Assembly: GCA_902462525.1 (NCBI GenBank)
Contig: CABQCA010000110.1
Location: 1-7,742 of the forward strand
Length of the DNA stretch: 7,742 bases
Source of the DNA: an uncultured Porphyromonadaceae bacterium
GTDB taxonomy: Bacteria > Bacteroidota > Bacteroidia > Bacteroidales > Muribaculaceae
Direction: 5' to 3'
The number at the start of each line of letters is the position of its first letter. Position 1 is the first letter of the stretch. A program made the position numbers and the translations under genes. The notes beneath the pieces were generated by a model, which saw only the letters and a list, made by a program, of their open reading frames with translations, was not told where the DNA came from and did not search any database. Shown one piece after another: positions 1 to 6,434 of the stretch.

Positions 1-2208
1 CTGGCCGAGGAAACGGTGCATCTGCTCGTAGTCGTAGCCGACGTTCATCGCGGCGCCGGAGAGCACGTAGCTGGGGCGGATAAGCACGGGGAAGCCGACT
101 TCGTCGACGAAGGCGTGGATTTCGTCCTCGGTGGTGAGTTCTTTCCAGCGGGGCTGGTCGATGCCGAGCTGGTCGAGCATGGCCGAGAATTTGTGACGGT
201 TCTCGGCGCGGTCGATCGACACGGGCGATGTGCCCAGTACAGGTACGTGGCGGCGGTAGAGCTTCATTGCCAGATTGTTGGGAATCTGGCCGCCGACACT
301 GACGATGACGCCGCGGGGTGTCTCGAGGTCGATGATGTCCATCACCCGCTCGAAGCTGAGTTCGTCGAAGTAGAGGCGGTCGCACATGTCGTAGTCGGTC
401 GACACCGTCTCGGGGTTGTAGTTTATCATCACGGCTTTGTAGCCGAGCTTGCGGCAGGTTGTGGCGGCGTTCACCGAGCACCAGTCGAATTCCACCGAGC
501 TGCCTATGCGGTAAGCGCCCGAGCCGAGTACGATTATGTTGTTCCGTGAGTTGAGATCGTAGGGAATAGCGTTTTCAGTGGCTCCGTATGTGACGTAGAG
601 ATAGTTTGTAAGTTCCGGATATTCCGAGGCTACGGTGGTGATGCGGCGCACGCATGGTGTCACGCCGAGTTCCTTGCGGCGGTTTCGCACACGCAGCACT
701 TCGGCCTCCATGTTGCCCGAGGGATTTTCAACGAGACGTGCTATCTGGAAGTCGGAGAAGCCGAGTCGTTTGGCTTCGGCCATGGTGTCGCGGTCGAGTT
801 GCTCGATGGCGCAGCCTACGCCCTTGAGTCTGTCGGCGAACCGCACGATGTTTGCAAGTCGCTCCACGAACCAGATGTCGATTTTTGTCAGTTCGGCCAC
901 ACGTTCGGGCGTCATGCCTTCCTCGAGGGCCTGTGCGATTGCGAAGATGCGTGTGTCGGTGGGGTGGGTGAGGGCTTTCTCGATGTCGTCGACGTGGAAA
1001 TCGTTGTTGCCTACAAATCCGTGCATGCCTTGGCCGATCATGCGGAGGCCTTTCTGGATTATTTCCTCGAAGGATTTGCCGATCGACATTATTTCGCCCA
1101 CCGATTTCATCGAGGAGCCGATCTCGCGGTCGACACCCACGAATTTCGAGAGGTCCCAACGGGGTATCTTCACAATCATATAGTCGACCGAGGGTGCCAC
1201 GGCGGCCGAGTAGGGAGTGCCGGGTTCACCTATCTGGTCGAGGGTGTAGCCCAGCGCCAGCTTGGCGGCGACGAAGGCGAGGGGATAGCCCGACGCTTTC
1301 GATGCCAGTGCCGACGAACGGCTCAGACGGGCGTTGATTTCGATGATGCGGTAGTCGTTTGTCTCGGCATTGAAGGCGTACTGGATGTTACATTCGCCCA
1401 CAATACCTATGTGACGCACTACGCGGGTGGCGATATCCTCGAGCATTTTTATCTGCTCTGGTTTGAGTGAAACTATGGGTGCCACCACGATGCTCTCGCC
1501 GGTGTGAATGCCCAGCGGGTCGAAGTTTTCCATCGGAACTACAGTGAAGCAGAGGTCGGAAGCGTCGCGGATAACCTCGAATTCGATTTCCTTCCAGCCT
1601 TTGAGCGATTCTTCAACGAGAATCTGACGCGAATAGGCCAGAGCACTTTCGCAGTGTGGAATGAACTCCTCGTCGTTGTAGCATATGCCTGAACCGAGGC
1701 CGCCGAGAGCGTAGCCCGAACGCACCATCACCGGGTAGCCGATGCGGTGTGCCACGGCAAGAGCGTCCTCAAGGTTCTCGACTGCCTGCGACACCGGTGT
1801 CTTGACATCGATTTCATTGAGTTTTTTTACGAAAAGGTCGCGGTCCTCGGTAATCATTATGGCTTCGACCGACGTGCCGAGCACCTTCACGCCGTATTTG
1901 TCGAGAGTGCCGTCGAGATAGAGCTGTGTGCCGCAGTTGAGAGCTGTCTGGCCACCGAAGGCCAGCAGAATACCGTCGGGACGTTCTTTCTTGATGACTT
2001 CCTCGACGAAGTGCGGAGTAATGGGCAGGAAATAGACGCGGTCGGCGACGCCTTCCGATGTCTGGATAGTAGCGATATTCGGATTTATAAGAACCGACTC
2101 GATGCCCTCTTCGCGCAACGCCTTAAGAGCCTGGGAACCGGAGTAATCGAACTCGCCGGCCTGACCGATTTTCAGGGCACCCGAGCCGAGCAAAAGCACT
2201 TTTTTCAT
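1..2208 (-). CDS. carB: Carbamoyl-phosphate synthase large subunit, 3' end missing
   Basis: The large subunit of carbamoyl-phosphate synthase makes carbamoyl phosphate from bicarbonate, ammonia (channelled from the CarA glutaminase) and two ATP, feeding pyrimidine and arginine synthesis in the cytoplasm. The reading frame is open from ATG 2208-2206 to the window edge, giving 736 of about 1,070 residues. The internal duplication is visible: GSGALKIGQAGEFDYSG near residues 8-24 and GSGAYRIGSSVEFDWCS near 562-578. The first ATP-grasp domain (about 120-385) holds RSGYALGGLGSG at 163-174, GIHTGES at 233-239 and the metal/ATP ligands in EINAR at 290-294. The oligomerisation domain follows (about 386-545), then the second pre-ATP-grasp with NPETVSTDYD at 598-607 and the start of the second ATP-grasp (RPSYVLSGAAMN, 711-722). 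The rest of that domain and the allosteric domain lie outside. The sequence is closer to the eukaryotic CAD/CPS1 type than to E. coli CarB. No carA precedes it; the upstream neighbour is divergent dsbD. Confidence 0.97.
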   Translation of the reverse strand, partial: MKKVLLLGSGALKIGQAGEFDYSGSQALKALREEGIESVLINPNIATIQTSEGVADRVYFLPITPHFVEEVIKKERPDGILLAFGGQTALNCGTQLYLDGTLDKYGVKVLGTSVEAIMITEDRDLFVKKLNEIDVKTPVSQAVENLEDALAVAHRIGYPVMVRSGYALGGLGSGICYNDEEFIPHCESALAYSRQILVEESLKGWKEIEFEVIRDASDLCFTVVPMENFDPLGIHTGESIVVAPIVSLKPEQIKMLEDIATRVVRHIGIVGECNIQYAFNAETNDYRIIEINARLSRSSALASKASGYPLAFVAAKLALGYTLDQIGEPGTPYSAAVAPSVDYMIVKIPRWDLSKFVGVDREIGSSMKSVGEIMSIGKSFEEIIQKGLRMIGQGMHGFVGNNDFHVDDIEKALTHPTDTRIFAIAQALEEGMTPERVAELTKIDIWFVERLANIVRFADRLKGVGCAIEQLDRDTMAEAKRLGFSDFQIARLVENPSGNMEAEVLRVRNRRKELGVTPCVRRITTVASEYPELTNYLYVTYGATENAIPYDLNSRNNIIVLGSGAYRIGSSVEFDWCSVNAATTCRKLGYKAVMINYNPETVSTDYDMCDRLYFDELSFERVMDIIDLETPRGVIVSVGGQIPNNLAMKLYRRHVPVLGTSPVSIDRAENRHKFSAMLDQLGIDQPRWKELTTEDEIHAFVDEVGFPVLIRPSYVLSGAAMNVGYDYEQMHRFLGQ

Positions 2209-2252
2209 AATTCTGGTTTAGAAATGTAATAATTACGGCCTTTTCGCCGCTG

Positions 2253-2283
2253 CAAAGGTACGAAAAATAGCGGACTGCCACAA
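2253..2283 (-). promoter_or_regulatory. carB promoter (Bacteroidales type)
   Basis: Read on the minus strand, TACCTTTG (2260 to 2253) matches the Bacteroidales -7 consensus TAnnTTTG. A TTG (2283 to 2281) sits 20 bp upstream, as expected for the -33 box. The start codon at 2208 leaves an untranslated leader of about 40 nt, without a Shine-Dalgarno sequence and too short for an obvious attenuator or riboswitch. Assignment is by motif only. Confidence 0.7.
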
Positions 2284-2290
2284 TATTCGA

Positions 2291-2322
2291 TTTGGCGGAG
2301 CGGTATATTTTTGCTAACTTTG
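2291..2322 (+). promoter_or_regulatory. dsbD promoter (Bacteroidales type)
   Basis: A perfect -33 TTTG (2291-2294), a 20-bp spacer and TAACTTTG (2315-2322) match the Bacteroidales consensus fully. The ATG at 2359 leaves an AT-rich leader of about 30 nt with no Shine-Dalgarno, which is typical of the phylum. A second TAnnTTTG match, TATTTTTG at 2306-2313, lies 9 bp upstream but has no -33 box at the right distance. The carB -33 box is only 7 bp to the left on the other strand, so the two promoters are back to back. Confidence 0.78.
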
Positions 2323-2358
2323 CGGCTGAAACCAGATTATTTTTACTTTATTTAAAAT

Positions 2359-4377
2359 ATGAAATTCAGAAACTTAACGGCCTTTCTGATGGTGGCATTG
2401 CTTTCGGTGGTGCCGGCAATGGCCCAGATTCTTACTCCGGTGAAATGGAGTTCGAAGATAGAAATGACGGGCGACAATACCGGCGAAGTGGTGCTGAAAG
2501 CGACCATCGAGGCCGGCTGGCACGTCTATTCCGACGATTGTCCGCCTGACGCTGGCCCCGAACCGCTGTCGGTGAAATTCACCGATCTCAAGGGTGTGGA
2601 ACTGACAGGCGGTCTGAAAGCTGACAAGGCTTCGACCCGAGTGCATGACGATATGTTCGACGCCGACGTCAACTATTGGGAAAATTCCGTTACTCTGCGG
2701 CAGGCTTTCAAGGCCACTGAGCGTGATTTCGCCATCGACGGCTATGTGCGCTTCGGCGCCTGCAACGACCAGAACTGCACACCTCCGGGCAAAGAGCCTT
2801 TCTCGCTCAAAGGCACCGCTGAAATTGCGGCGCCGGCTATGCCAAAAGTCATTGCCGAACCCTCAAGAGCAGAGGAACCCGAAGTTGAAGAGATTCAGAC
2901 TCTGGTGGATACCGTGGCAATAAGCGACTCTTTGGTGTCTGCCACAGAATCCGTTGCCGCAGGTGGAATTGACCTCTGGGCTCCCGTCACATACGACGGC
3001 GAGGAATCGGAGTCGGCATCGGATACGTCGCTGTGGTATATTTTCTTTGCCTGCTTCCTCGGCGGCCTTGTGGCTCTCGTCACTCCCTGCGTATGGCCCA
3101 TGATTCCGATGACAGTGAGCTTCTTCCTCAAAAAAGGCAAGAGCAACGCCAAGGGAGTTGGCGATGCCTTCATCTACGGAATCTCTATCATTGTGATATA
3201 TGTGGCCCTCGGCCTGCTGATAACCTTAATATTCGGCCCAAGCGCCCTCAACGCGCTGTCGACCAGCGCCGTGTGCAACATCATCTTCTTCCTGCTCTTA
3301 GTGGTGTTCGCGCTCTCGTTCTTCGGCGCCTTCGACATTTCGCTCCCATCGTCATGGAGCACAAAAATCGACAGCACAGCCGAGCGCACCACAGGCCTTC
3401 TGAGCATCTTCTTCATGGCCTTCACGCTGGTGCTGGTGTCGTTCTCCTGCACCGGTCCTATCATCGGTACGCTCCTTGTCGAAGCCGTAAGCAGCGGTTC
3501 GCAGTTCGGCCCGGCGGTAGGCATGTTCGGTTTCTCGCTGGCACTGGCCATTCCTTTCTGCCTGTTCGCCCTCTTCCCCGGCTGGCTTCAGAAAGCTCCC
3601 AAATCGGGTTCGTGGATGAATACCGTGAAGGTGGTCCTCGGCTTCGTCGAGCTTGCCCTGTCGCTTAAGTTCCTCTCGGTGGCCGACCTCGCATACGGCT
3701 GGCATATCCTCGACCGCGAAGTGTTCATAGTCCTTTGGATTGCCATTTTCGGCCTCATGGGTTGCTATCTGCTCGGTCAGTTCCAGTTCAAACATTACGG
3801 CAAAGCCGATTCGAGCATCGGCGTGTTCCGCTTTTTCCTGGCGCTGATATCGTTGTCGTTCGCCGCCTACCTCGTGCCCGGCCTCTGGGGCGCTCCGCTA
3901 AAGGGTGTCAGCGCCTTCGTACCGCCGCTGTTCACTCAGGATTTCAATCTCTACGGGCATGAATATGTGGAGTATCACGACTACGACGAGGGCATGGCAG
4001 CCGCCGCGCGAGAAGGCAAGCCTGTGCTAATTGATTTCAGCGGCTACGGCTGCGTGAATTGCCGCAAGATGGAAGGCGCGGTTCTCGACAATGCCGATGT
4101 GCGCACCATGATAGAGGACAACTTCGTGATGATAAAGCTGATGGTCGACGAGAAAAAAGCTCTTCCCGAACCGCGGCGAGTGCAGGAATACGGCCGCGAA
4201 GTGACTCTCGACACCTACGGTGACCTCTGGAGCTACCTGCAGCGTTATAAATTCAACGCCAATGCCCAGCCATACTATGTGATTCTCAACGAACGCGGCG
4301 AACTTCTCTCTGGCCCCGTGTCCTACGATGAAAACATAGCCAAATTTGTCCGTTTCCTTGAAAAGGGAATGGAATAA
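2359..4377 (+). CDS. dsbD: Thiol:disulfide interchange protein DsbD (cytochrome c biogenesis type)
   Basis: DsbD passes electrons from cytoplasmic thioredoxin through the inner membrane to periplasmic thiol proteins, keeping disulfide isomerases and cytochrome c maturation factors reduced. All three modules are present in 672 residues. A signal peptide (about 1-22, ending AMAQ) leads into the N-terminal immunoglobulin-like domain (about 24-150), with its cysteine pair at 135 and 140 (CNDQNC). An acidic, Ser/Thr-rich linker (about 152-222) follows. The membrane domain (about 225-507) has roughly eight hydrophobic segments and the two redox cysteines of the family, Cys244 in PCVWPMIP and Cys364 in SCTGPIIG. 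The C-terminal thioredoxin domain (about 535-672) has CVNC at 565-568 and a likely cis-proline at 638. Translation ends with tandem in-frame stops, TAA then TAG. It appears monocistronic, from its own promoter to a hairpin terminator. Cys61 and Cys306 are additional cysteines of unknown role. Confidence 0.96.
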   Translation: MKFRNLTAFLMVALLSVVPAMAQILTPVKWSSKIEMTGDNTGEVVLKATIEAGWHVYSDDCPPDAGPEPLSVKFTDLKGVELTGGLKADKASTRVHDDMFDADVNYWENSVTLRQAFKATERDFAIDGYVRFGACNDQNCTPPGKEPFSLKGTAEIAAPAMPKVIAEPSRAEEPEVEEIQTLVDTVAISDSLVSATESVAAGGIDLWAPVTYDGEESESASDTSLWYIFFACFLGGLVALVTPCVWPMIPMTVSFFLKKGKSNAKGVGDAFIYGISIIVIYVALGLLITLIFGPSALNALSTSAVCNIIFFLLLVVFALSFFGAFDISLPSSWSTKIDSTAERTTGLLSIFFMAFTLVLVSFSCTGPIIGTLLVEAVSSGSQFGPAVGMFGFSLALAIPFCLFALFPGWLQKAPKSGSWMNTVKVVLGFVELALSLKFLSVADLAYGWHILDREVFIVLWIAIFGLMGCYLLGQFQFKHYGKADSSIGVFRFFLALISLSFAAYLVPGLWGAPLKGVSAFVPPLFTQDFNLYGHEYVEYHDYDEGMAAAAREGKPVLIDFSGYGCVNCRKMEGAVLDNADVRTMIEDNFVMIKLMVDEKKALPEPRRVQEYGREVTLDTYGDLWSYLQRYKFNANAQPYYVILNERGELLSGPVSYDENIAKFVRFLEKGME

Positions 4378-4431
4378 TAGGGACGAGTGATTTGCTCCGC
4401 TTGCTTTAGTTTAAAGAGTTCATAAAGTTTC

Positions 4432-4490
4432 AAAAGTTAAGATAACAGTTCCTGCACCGATTGCGCCGGTTCTGTTATCTTAACTTTTTT
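4432..4490. terminator. Bidirectional intrinsic terminator between dsbD and the tilS operon
   Basis: AAAAGTTAAGATAACAG (4432-4448) is the exact reverse complement of 4472-4488, giving a 17-bp perfect stem around a 23-nt loop (4449-4471) that may itself fold through ACCG and CGGT. On the plus strand the right arm ends in a run of six T; on the minus strand the other arm ends in four T. Weak pairing may extend outward through ATAAAGT (left) and ACTTTAT (right). It lies 54 bp after the dsbD stop and 46 bp after the stop of the convergent gene, so it can serve both. Confidence 0.85.
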
Positions 4491-4511
4491 GACTTTTACT
4501 TTATAAACCCA

Positions 4512-4535
4512 CCTAATCCCCTAATCTCTTAACCT
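4512..4535. repeat. Short degenerate C-rich repeat, 8-nt period
   Basis: Three adjacent 8-mers, CCTAATCC, CCTAATCT and CTTAACCT, form a degenerate tandem array immediately beyond the stop codon of the minus-strand gene; the following CCTACCTG overlaps the stop and last codons. On the minus strand this reads as short G runs in the 3' untranslated RNA, before the terminator hairpin. Its function is unknown, and it may be only a simple-sequence tract. Confidence 0.45.
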
Positions 4536-4536
4536 C

Positions 4537-4977
4537 CTACCTGGACAGGCGCCGGAGCAGGGTGGAGAGGTTGATGATGGGGAGAGGACGGCGGTGCAGC
4601 GGTGTGTCGGCGGTGCGGACGGCAACTATGCCCCGGAGGGCTCCGACGGCTATGCCGAGCATGTTCATCATCAGCGGTGTGGGAAGCAGACTTGTGTCGC
4701 CGTTCTGCTTTATCTGTTCGGCGAGGTCTTCTACTTCGAAGGTGGCGAAAGCCGTGCACACCAGCAGCCGTTCGCGTATCAGTCCTATAACGGCGCGATA
4801 GGAACAGGATACCAACACGCTGAGCATCGAGCGTTCAGTGTCGGGCACCACTTTCACATTCATATCCACGCTTATTTGCTCGCGTGAGAGACGTCGCAGT
4901 GCGCGGCGGTTGATGGCTGAAGCGCCCGATACCTCGCCGAGGTCTACCAGAGTGATGGCTATATCTTTGTCTTTCAT
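4537..4977 (-). CDS. Conserved-looking protein of unknown function, possible SecB-like fold
   Basis: I do not recognise a named family for this 146-residue protein. It has no signal peptide and no convincing membrane segment, so a cytoplasmic location is likely. The middle (about 35-85) alternates polar and hydrophobic residues as expected for antiparallel strands (VDMNVKVV, SMLSVLVSCSY, LLVCTAFATFEVEDL). The end (about 98-144) is LPTPLMMNMLGIAVGALRGI followed by ADTPL and PLPIINLSTLL, a helix-loop-proline pattern that recalls SecB-like proteins of Bacteroidota, where a long helix precedes a short Leu-Pro segment. That link is inference from pattern memory. The ATG at 4977 is the first Met in the frame after the tilS stop; the 31-nt gap has no promoter motif, so it is probably co-transcribed with tilS and translated without a Shine-Dalgarno. 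Its C-terminus is very basic (LLRRLSR). Confidence 0.8.
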   Translation of the reverse strand: MKDKDIAITLVDLGEVSGASAINRRALRRLSREQISVDMNVKVVPDTERSMLSVLVSCSYRAVIGLIRERLLVCTAFATFEVEDLAEQIKQNGDTSLLPTPLMMNMLGIAVGALRGIVAVRTADTPLHRRPLPIINLSTLLRRLSR

Positions 4978-5008
4978 AAGATTTGAACAAGAAACTTCAA
5001 TTTAAGGT

Positions 5009-6358
5009 TCACCGGCATATGTAGTGTAGGTGCAGGAAACGCCGTGTTTCGGGAGTTATGGGTGCGAAGGCCGAGTTTTTGAGTCCCGGAGCCCACACAA
5101 TCTCGCCGTCGCACAGCAGCAGCCATGCGCTGCGGCGCTCGGCTGCACTGTATTTGGCATTGGAGAATATGTCGCTGATAAGTTTGGACCGTCGGGAGCC
5201 GAAAGGCACCATGCGGTCGCCGCGGCGGTAGTGGCGTATTTCCCATAAATGGCCTTCGGCGGTCTCAGCATCGAAGAAGGCATGGAAGGCTGTATTCTCA
5301 GTCGGTGGCCGAAAGGCTGCGACGGGCAGATTCTCCACGCGTATCGTAGCCGGTTCGCTGATGTCGGCGGAAATGTCGACCGGGTAGGAGCTTTCATTGA
5401 GCGCGCTGTGTGCGGCGTCGGTAAGAACGAGTTTTCCGTAGGCGAGTTCGGCTACAGTTCGGCCGTCGACCGAGTGGAATTCGAGTCCTGAGTTTCCGGC
5501 GTTCCTCACCATATCGCAGGCCTGATTGAAGTTGAAATGCCGGTCGCGCAGAATTTCGAAAAGAATCAGCGCCGGTTCTTTCTCAGCCGATATTATACCG
5601 GCAATATTCACCTCCACTCCGTCGTAATAGAGCCGTGTTTTTTCGGCGATGGCTCCGGCGTAGATTGTGCGGATCCGTTCGAGGTTTTCGACGGTGCGTA
5701 CCACGGAGTCGAGGGCACTCCCGCCGAAAATCTCGCTCAGCAGCGGAAACACGCGGTTGCGCAGGCTGTTGCGTCGGTATTCGTTTTCGGCGTTAGTGCT
5801 GTCGGTGACAAAATCGAGTCCTTTTCCGGCAAGATATTCCTCTATTTCGGAGCGTGACAGCAGAAGCATGGGGCGGATAATGTTTCCTTCCACAATGCGC
5901 ATGCTGGTGAGGCCTTCGAGCCCTGCGCCACGCATCAGATTGAGCATAAACGTTTCGGCACGGTCCTCGCGGTGGTGCCCGACAGCGATGTAGTCGGCAC
6001 GCTCACGGTCGAGGAGCTCGTCGAACCAGCGGTAGCGGAGCGTGCGGCATGCCATTTCTGTGGATTCGCCGGTTGCAGCCATCTGCGAAGCAACATCGAA
6101 GTCGCGCACGTAGAGGTCGACACCGAGACTGCGGCATAATTTCTGCACATGGCGCATGTCGCGCATCGATTCCTCGCCACGCAGGTGAAAATTGCAGTGT
6201 GCGGCGCGGCAGTCGAAGCCCATGCCGAGCATCAGGCTCAGCAGGGCCACCGAGTCTGCTCCGCCGCTCAGGGCCACTATTACAGGAGCGGAGGGGACAA
6301 TGCCGGCTTCGCGCAGAACAGCCCGCACGGTGGTTTCTATGTCGCGTTTCGTGCTCAT
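5009..6358 (-). CDS. tilS: tRNA(Ile)-lysidine synthetase TilS
   Basis: TilS uses ATP to attach lysine to C34 of the CAU-anticodon tRNA-Ile, switching it from Met to Ile decoding of AUA; the enzyme is normally essential. The 449-residue protein carries the N-type ATP pyrophosphatase P-loop SGGADS at 31-36, AHCNFHLRGEES at 53-64, CRTLRYRWFDEL at 104-115, GHHREDRAET at 127-136 followed by RGAGLEGLTSM, and DSTNAENEYRRNSLRN at 186-201. The C-terminal TilS domain is clear: RRGDRMVPFGSRRSKLISD at 378-396 and W-x-PG-x-K near 422-427. The same frame stays open upstream to 6499, but that extension crosses the promoters and the neighbouring gene. ATG 6358 puts the P-loop at the usual distance from the N-terminus, and no later Met precedes the P-loop. 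It heads a likely two-gene operon. EDRAET replaces the common DDQxET form. Confidence 0.96.
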   Translation of the reverse strand: MSTKRDIETTVRAVLREAGIVPSAPVIVALSGGADSVALLSLMLGMGFDCRAAHCNFHLRGEESMRDMRHVQKLCRSLGVDLYVRDFDVASQMAATGESTEMACRTLRYRWFDELLDRERADYIAVGHHREDRAETFMLNLMRGAGLEGLTSMRIVEGNIIRPMLLLSRSEIEEYLAGKGLDFVTDSTNAENEYRRNSLRNRVFPLLSEIFGGSALDSVVRTVENLERIRTIYAGAIAEKTRLYYDGVEVNIAGIISAEKEPALILFEILRDRHFNFNQACDMVRNAGNSGLEFHSVDGRTVAELAYGKLVLTDAAHSALNESSYPVDISADISEPATIRVENLPVAAFRPPTENTAFHAFFDAETAEGHLWEIRHYRRGDRMVPFGSRRSKLISDIFSNAKYSAAERRSAWLLLCDGEIVWAPGLKNSAFAPITPETRRFLHLHYICR

Positions 6359-6364
6359 ATAGTG

Positions 6365-6394
6365 CAAAGTTACAATCTTTTTGCGTAAAATCAA
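6365..6394 (-). promoter_or_regulatory. tilS operon promoter (Bacteroidales type)
   Basis: On the minus strand TAACTTTG (6372 to 6365) matches the -7 consensus exactly, and TTG (6394 to 6392) lies 19 bp upstream as the -33 box. Only six bases (CACTAT) separate the -7 box from the tilS ATG at 6358, so the transcript should have a leader of only a few bases. The -33 box lies inside the palindrome CAATTG, shared with the divergent promoter. Confidence 0.7.
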
Positions 6395-6425
6395 TTGCGG
6401 AGATGAAGAAAAATCGCTAACTTTG
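6394..6425 (+). promoter_or_regulatory. DUF1846 gene promoter (Bacteroidales type)
   Basis: TAACTTTG (6418-6425) matches the -7 consensus, and ATTG (6394-6397) is 20 bp upstream as an imperfect -33 box. Nine bases separate the -7 box from the ATG at 6435, predicting a very short or nearly absent leader. The -33 box overlaps that of the tilS promoter on the opposite strand. Confidence 0.65.
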
Positions 6426-6434
6426 CAATCCGTT

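Noticed and set aside
799..1470. Plus-strand open frame of 223 codons, with several others inside carB
   Set aside because: These are antisense shadows of carB, caused by codon bias; the translations show no domain.
2306..2313. Second TAnnTTTG match (TATTTTTG) upstream of dsbD
   Set aside because: There is no -33 box at 19-20 bp; the neighbouring TAACTTTG with a perfect TTTG is the better promoter.
3033..3668. Open frame of 211 codons overlapping dsbD in another frame
   Set aside because: It is Arg/His/Pro-rich and low in family character, while the dsbD frame is unambiguous.
4983..5000. Small inverted repeat TTGAA...TTCAA between tilS and the next gene
   Set aside because: Five base pairs with an 8-nt loop is too weak to call a terminator or operator, and there is no T run.
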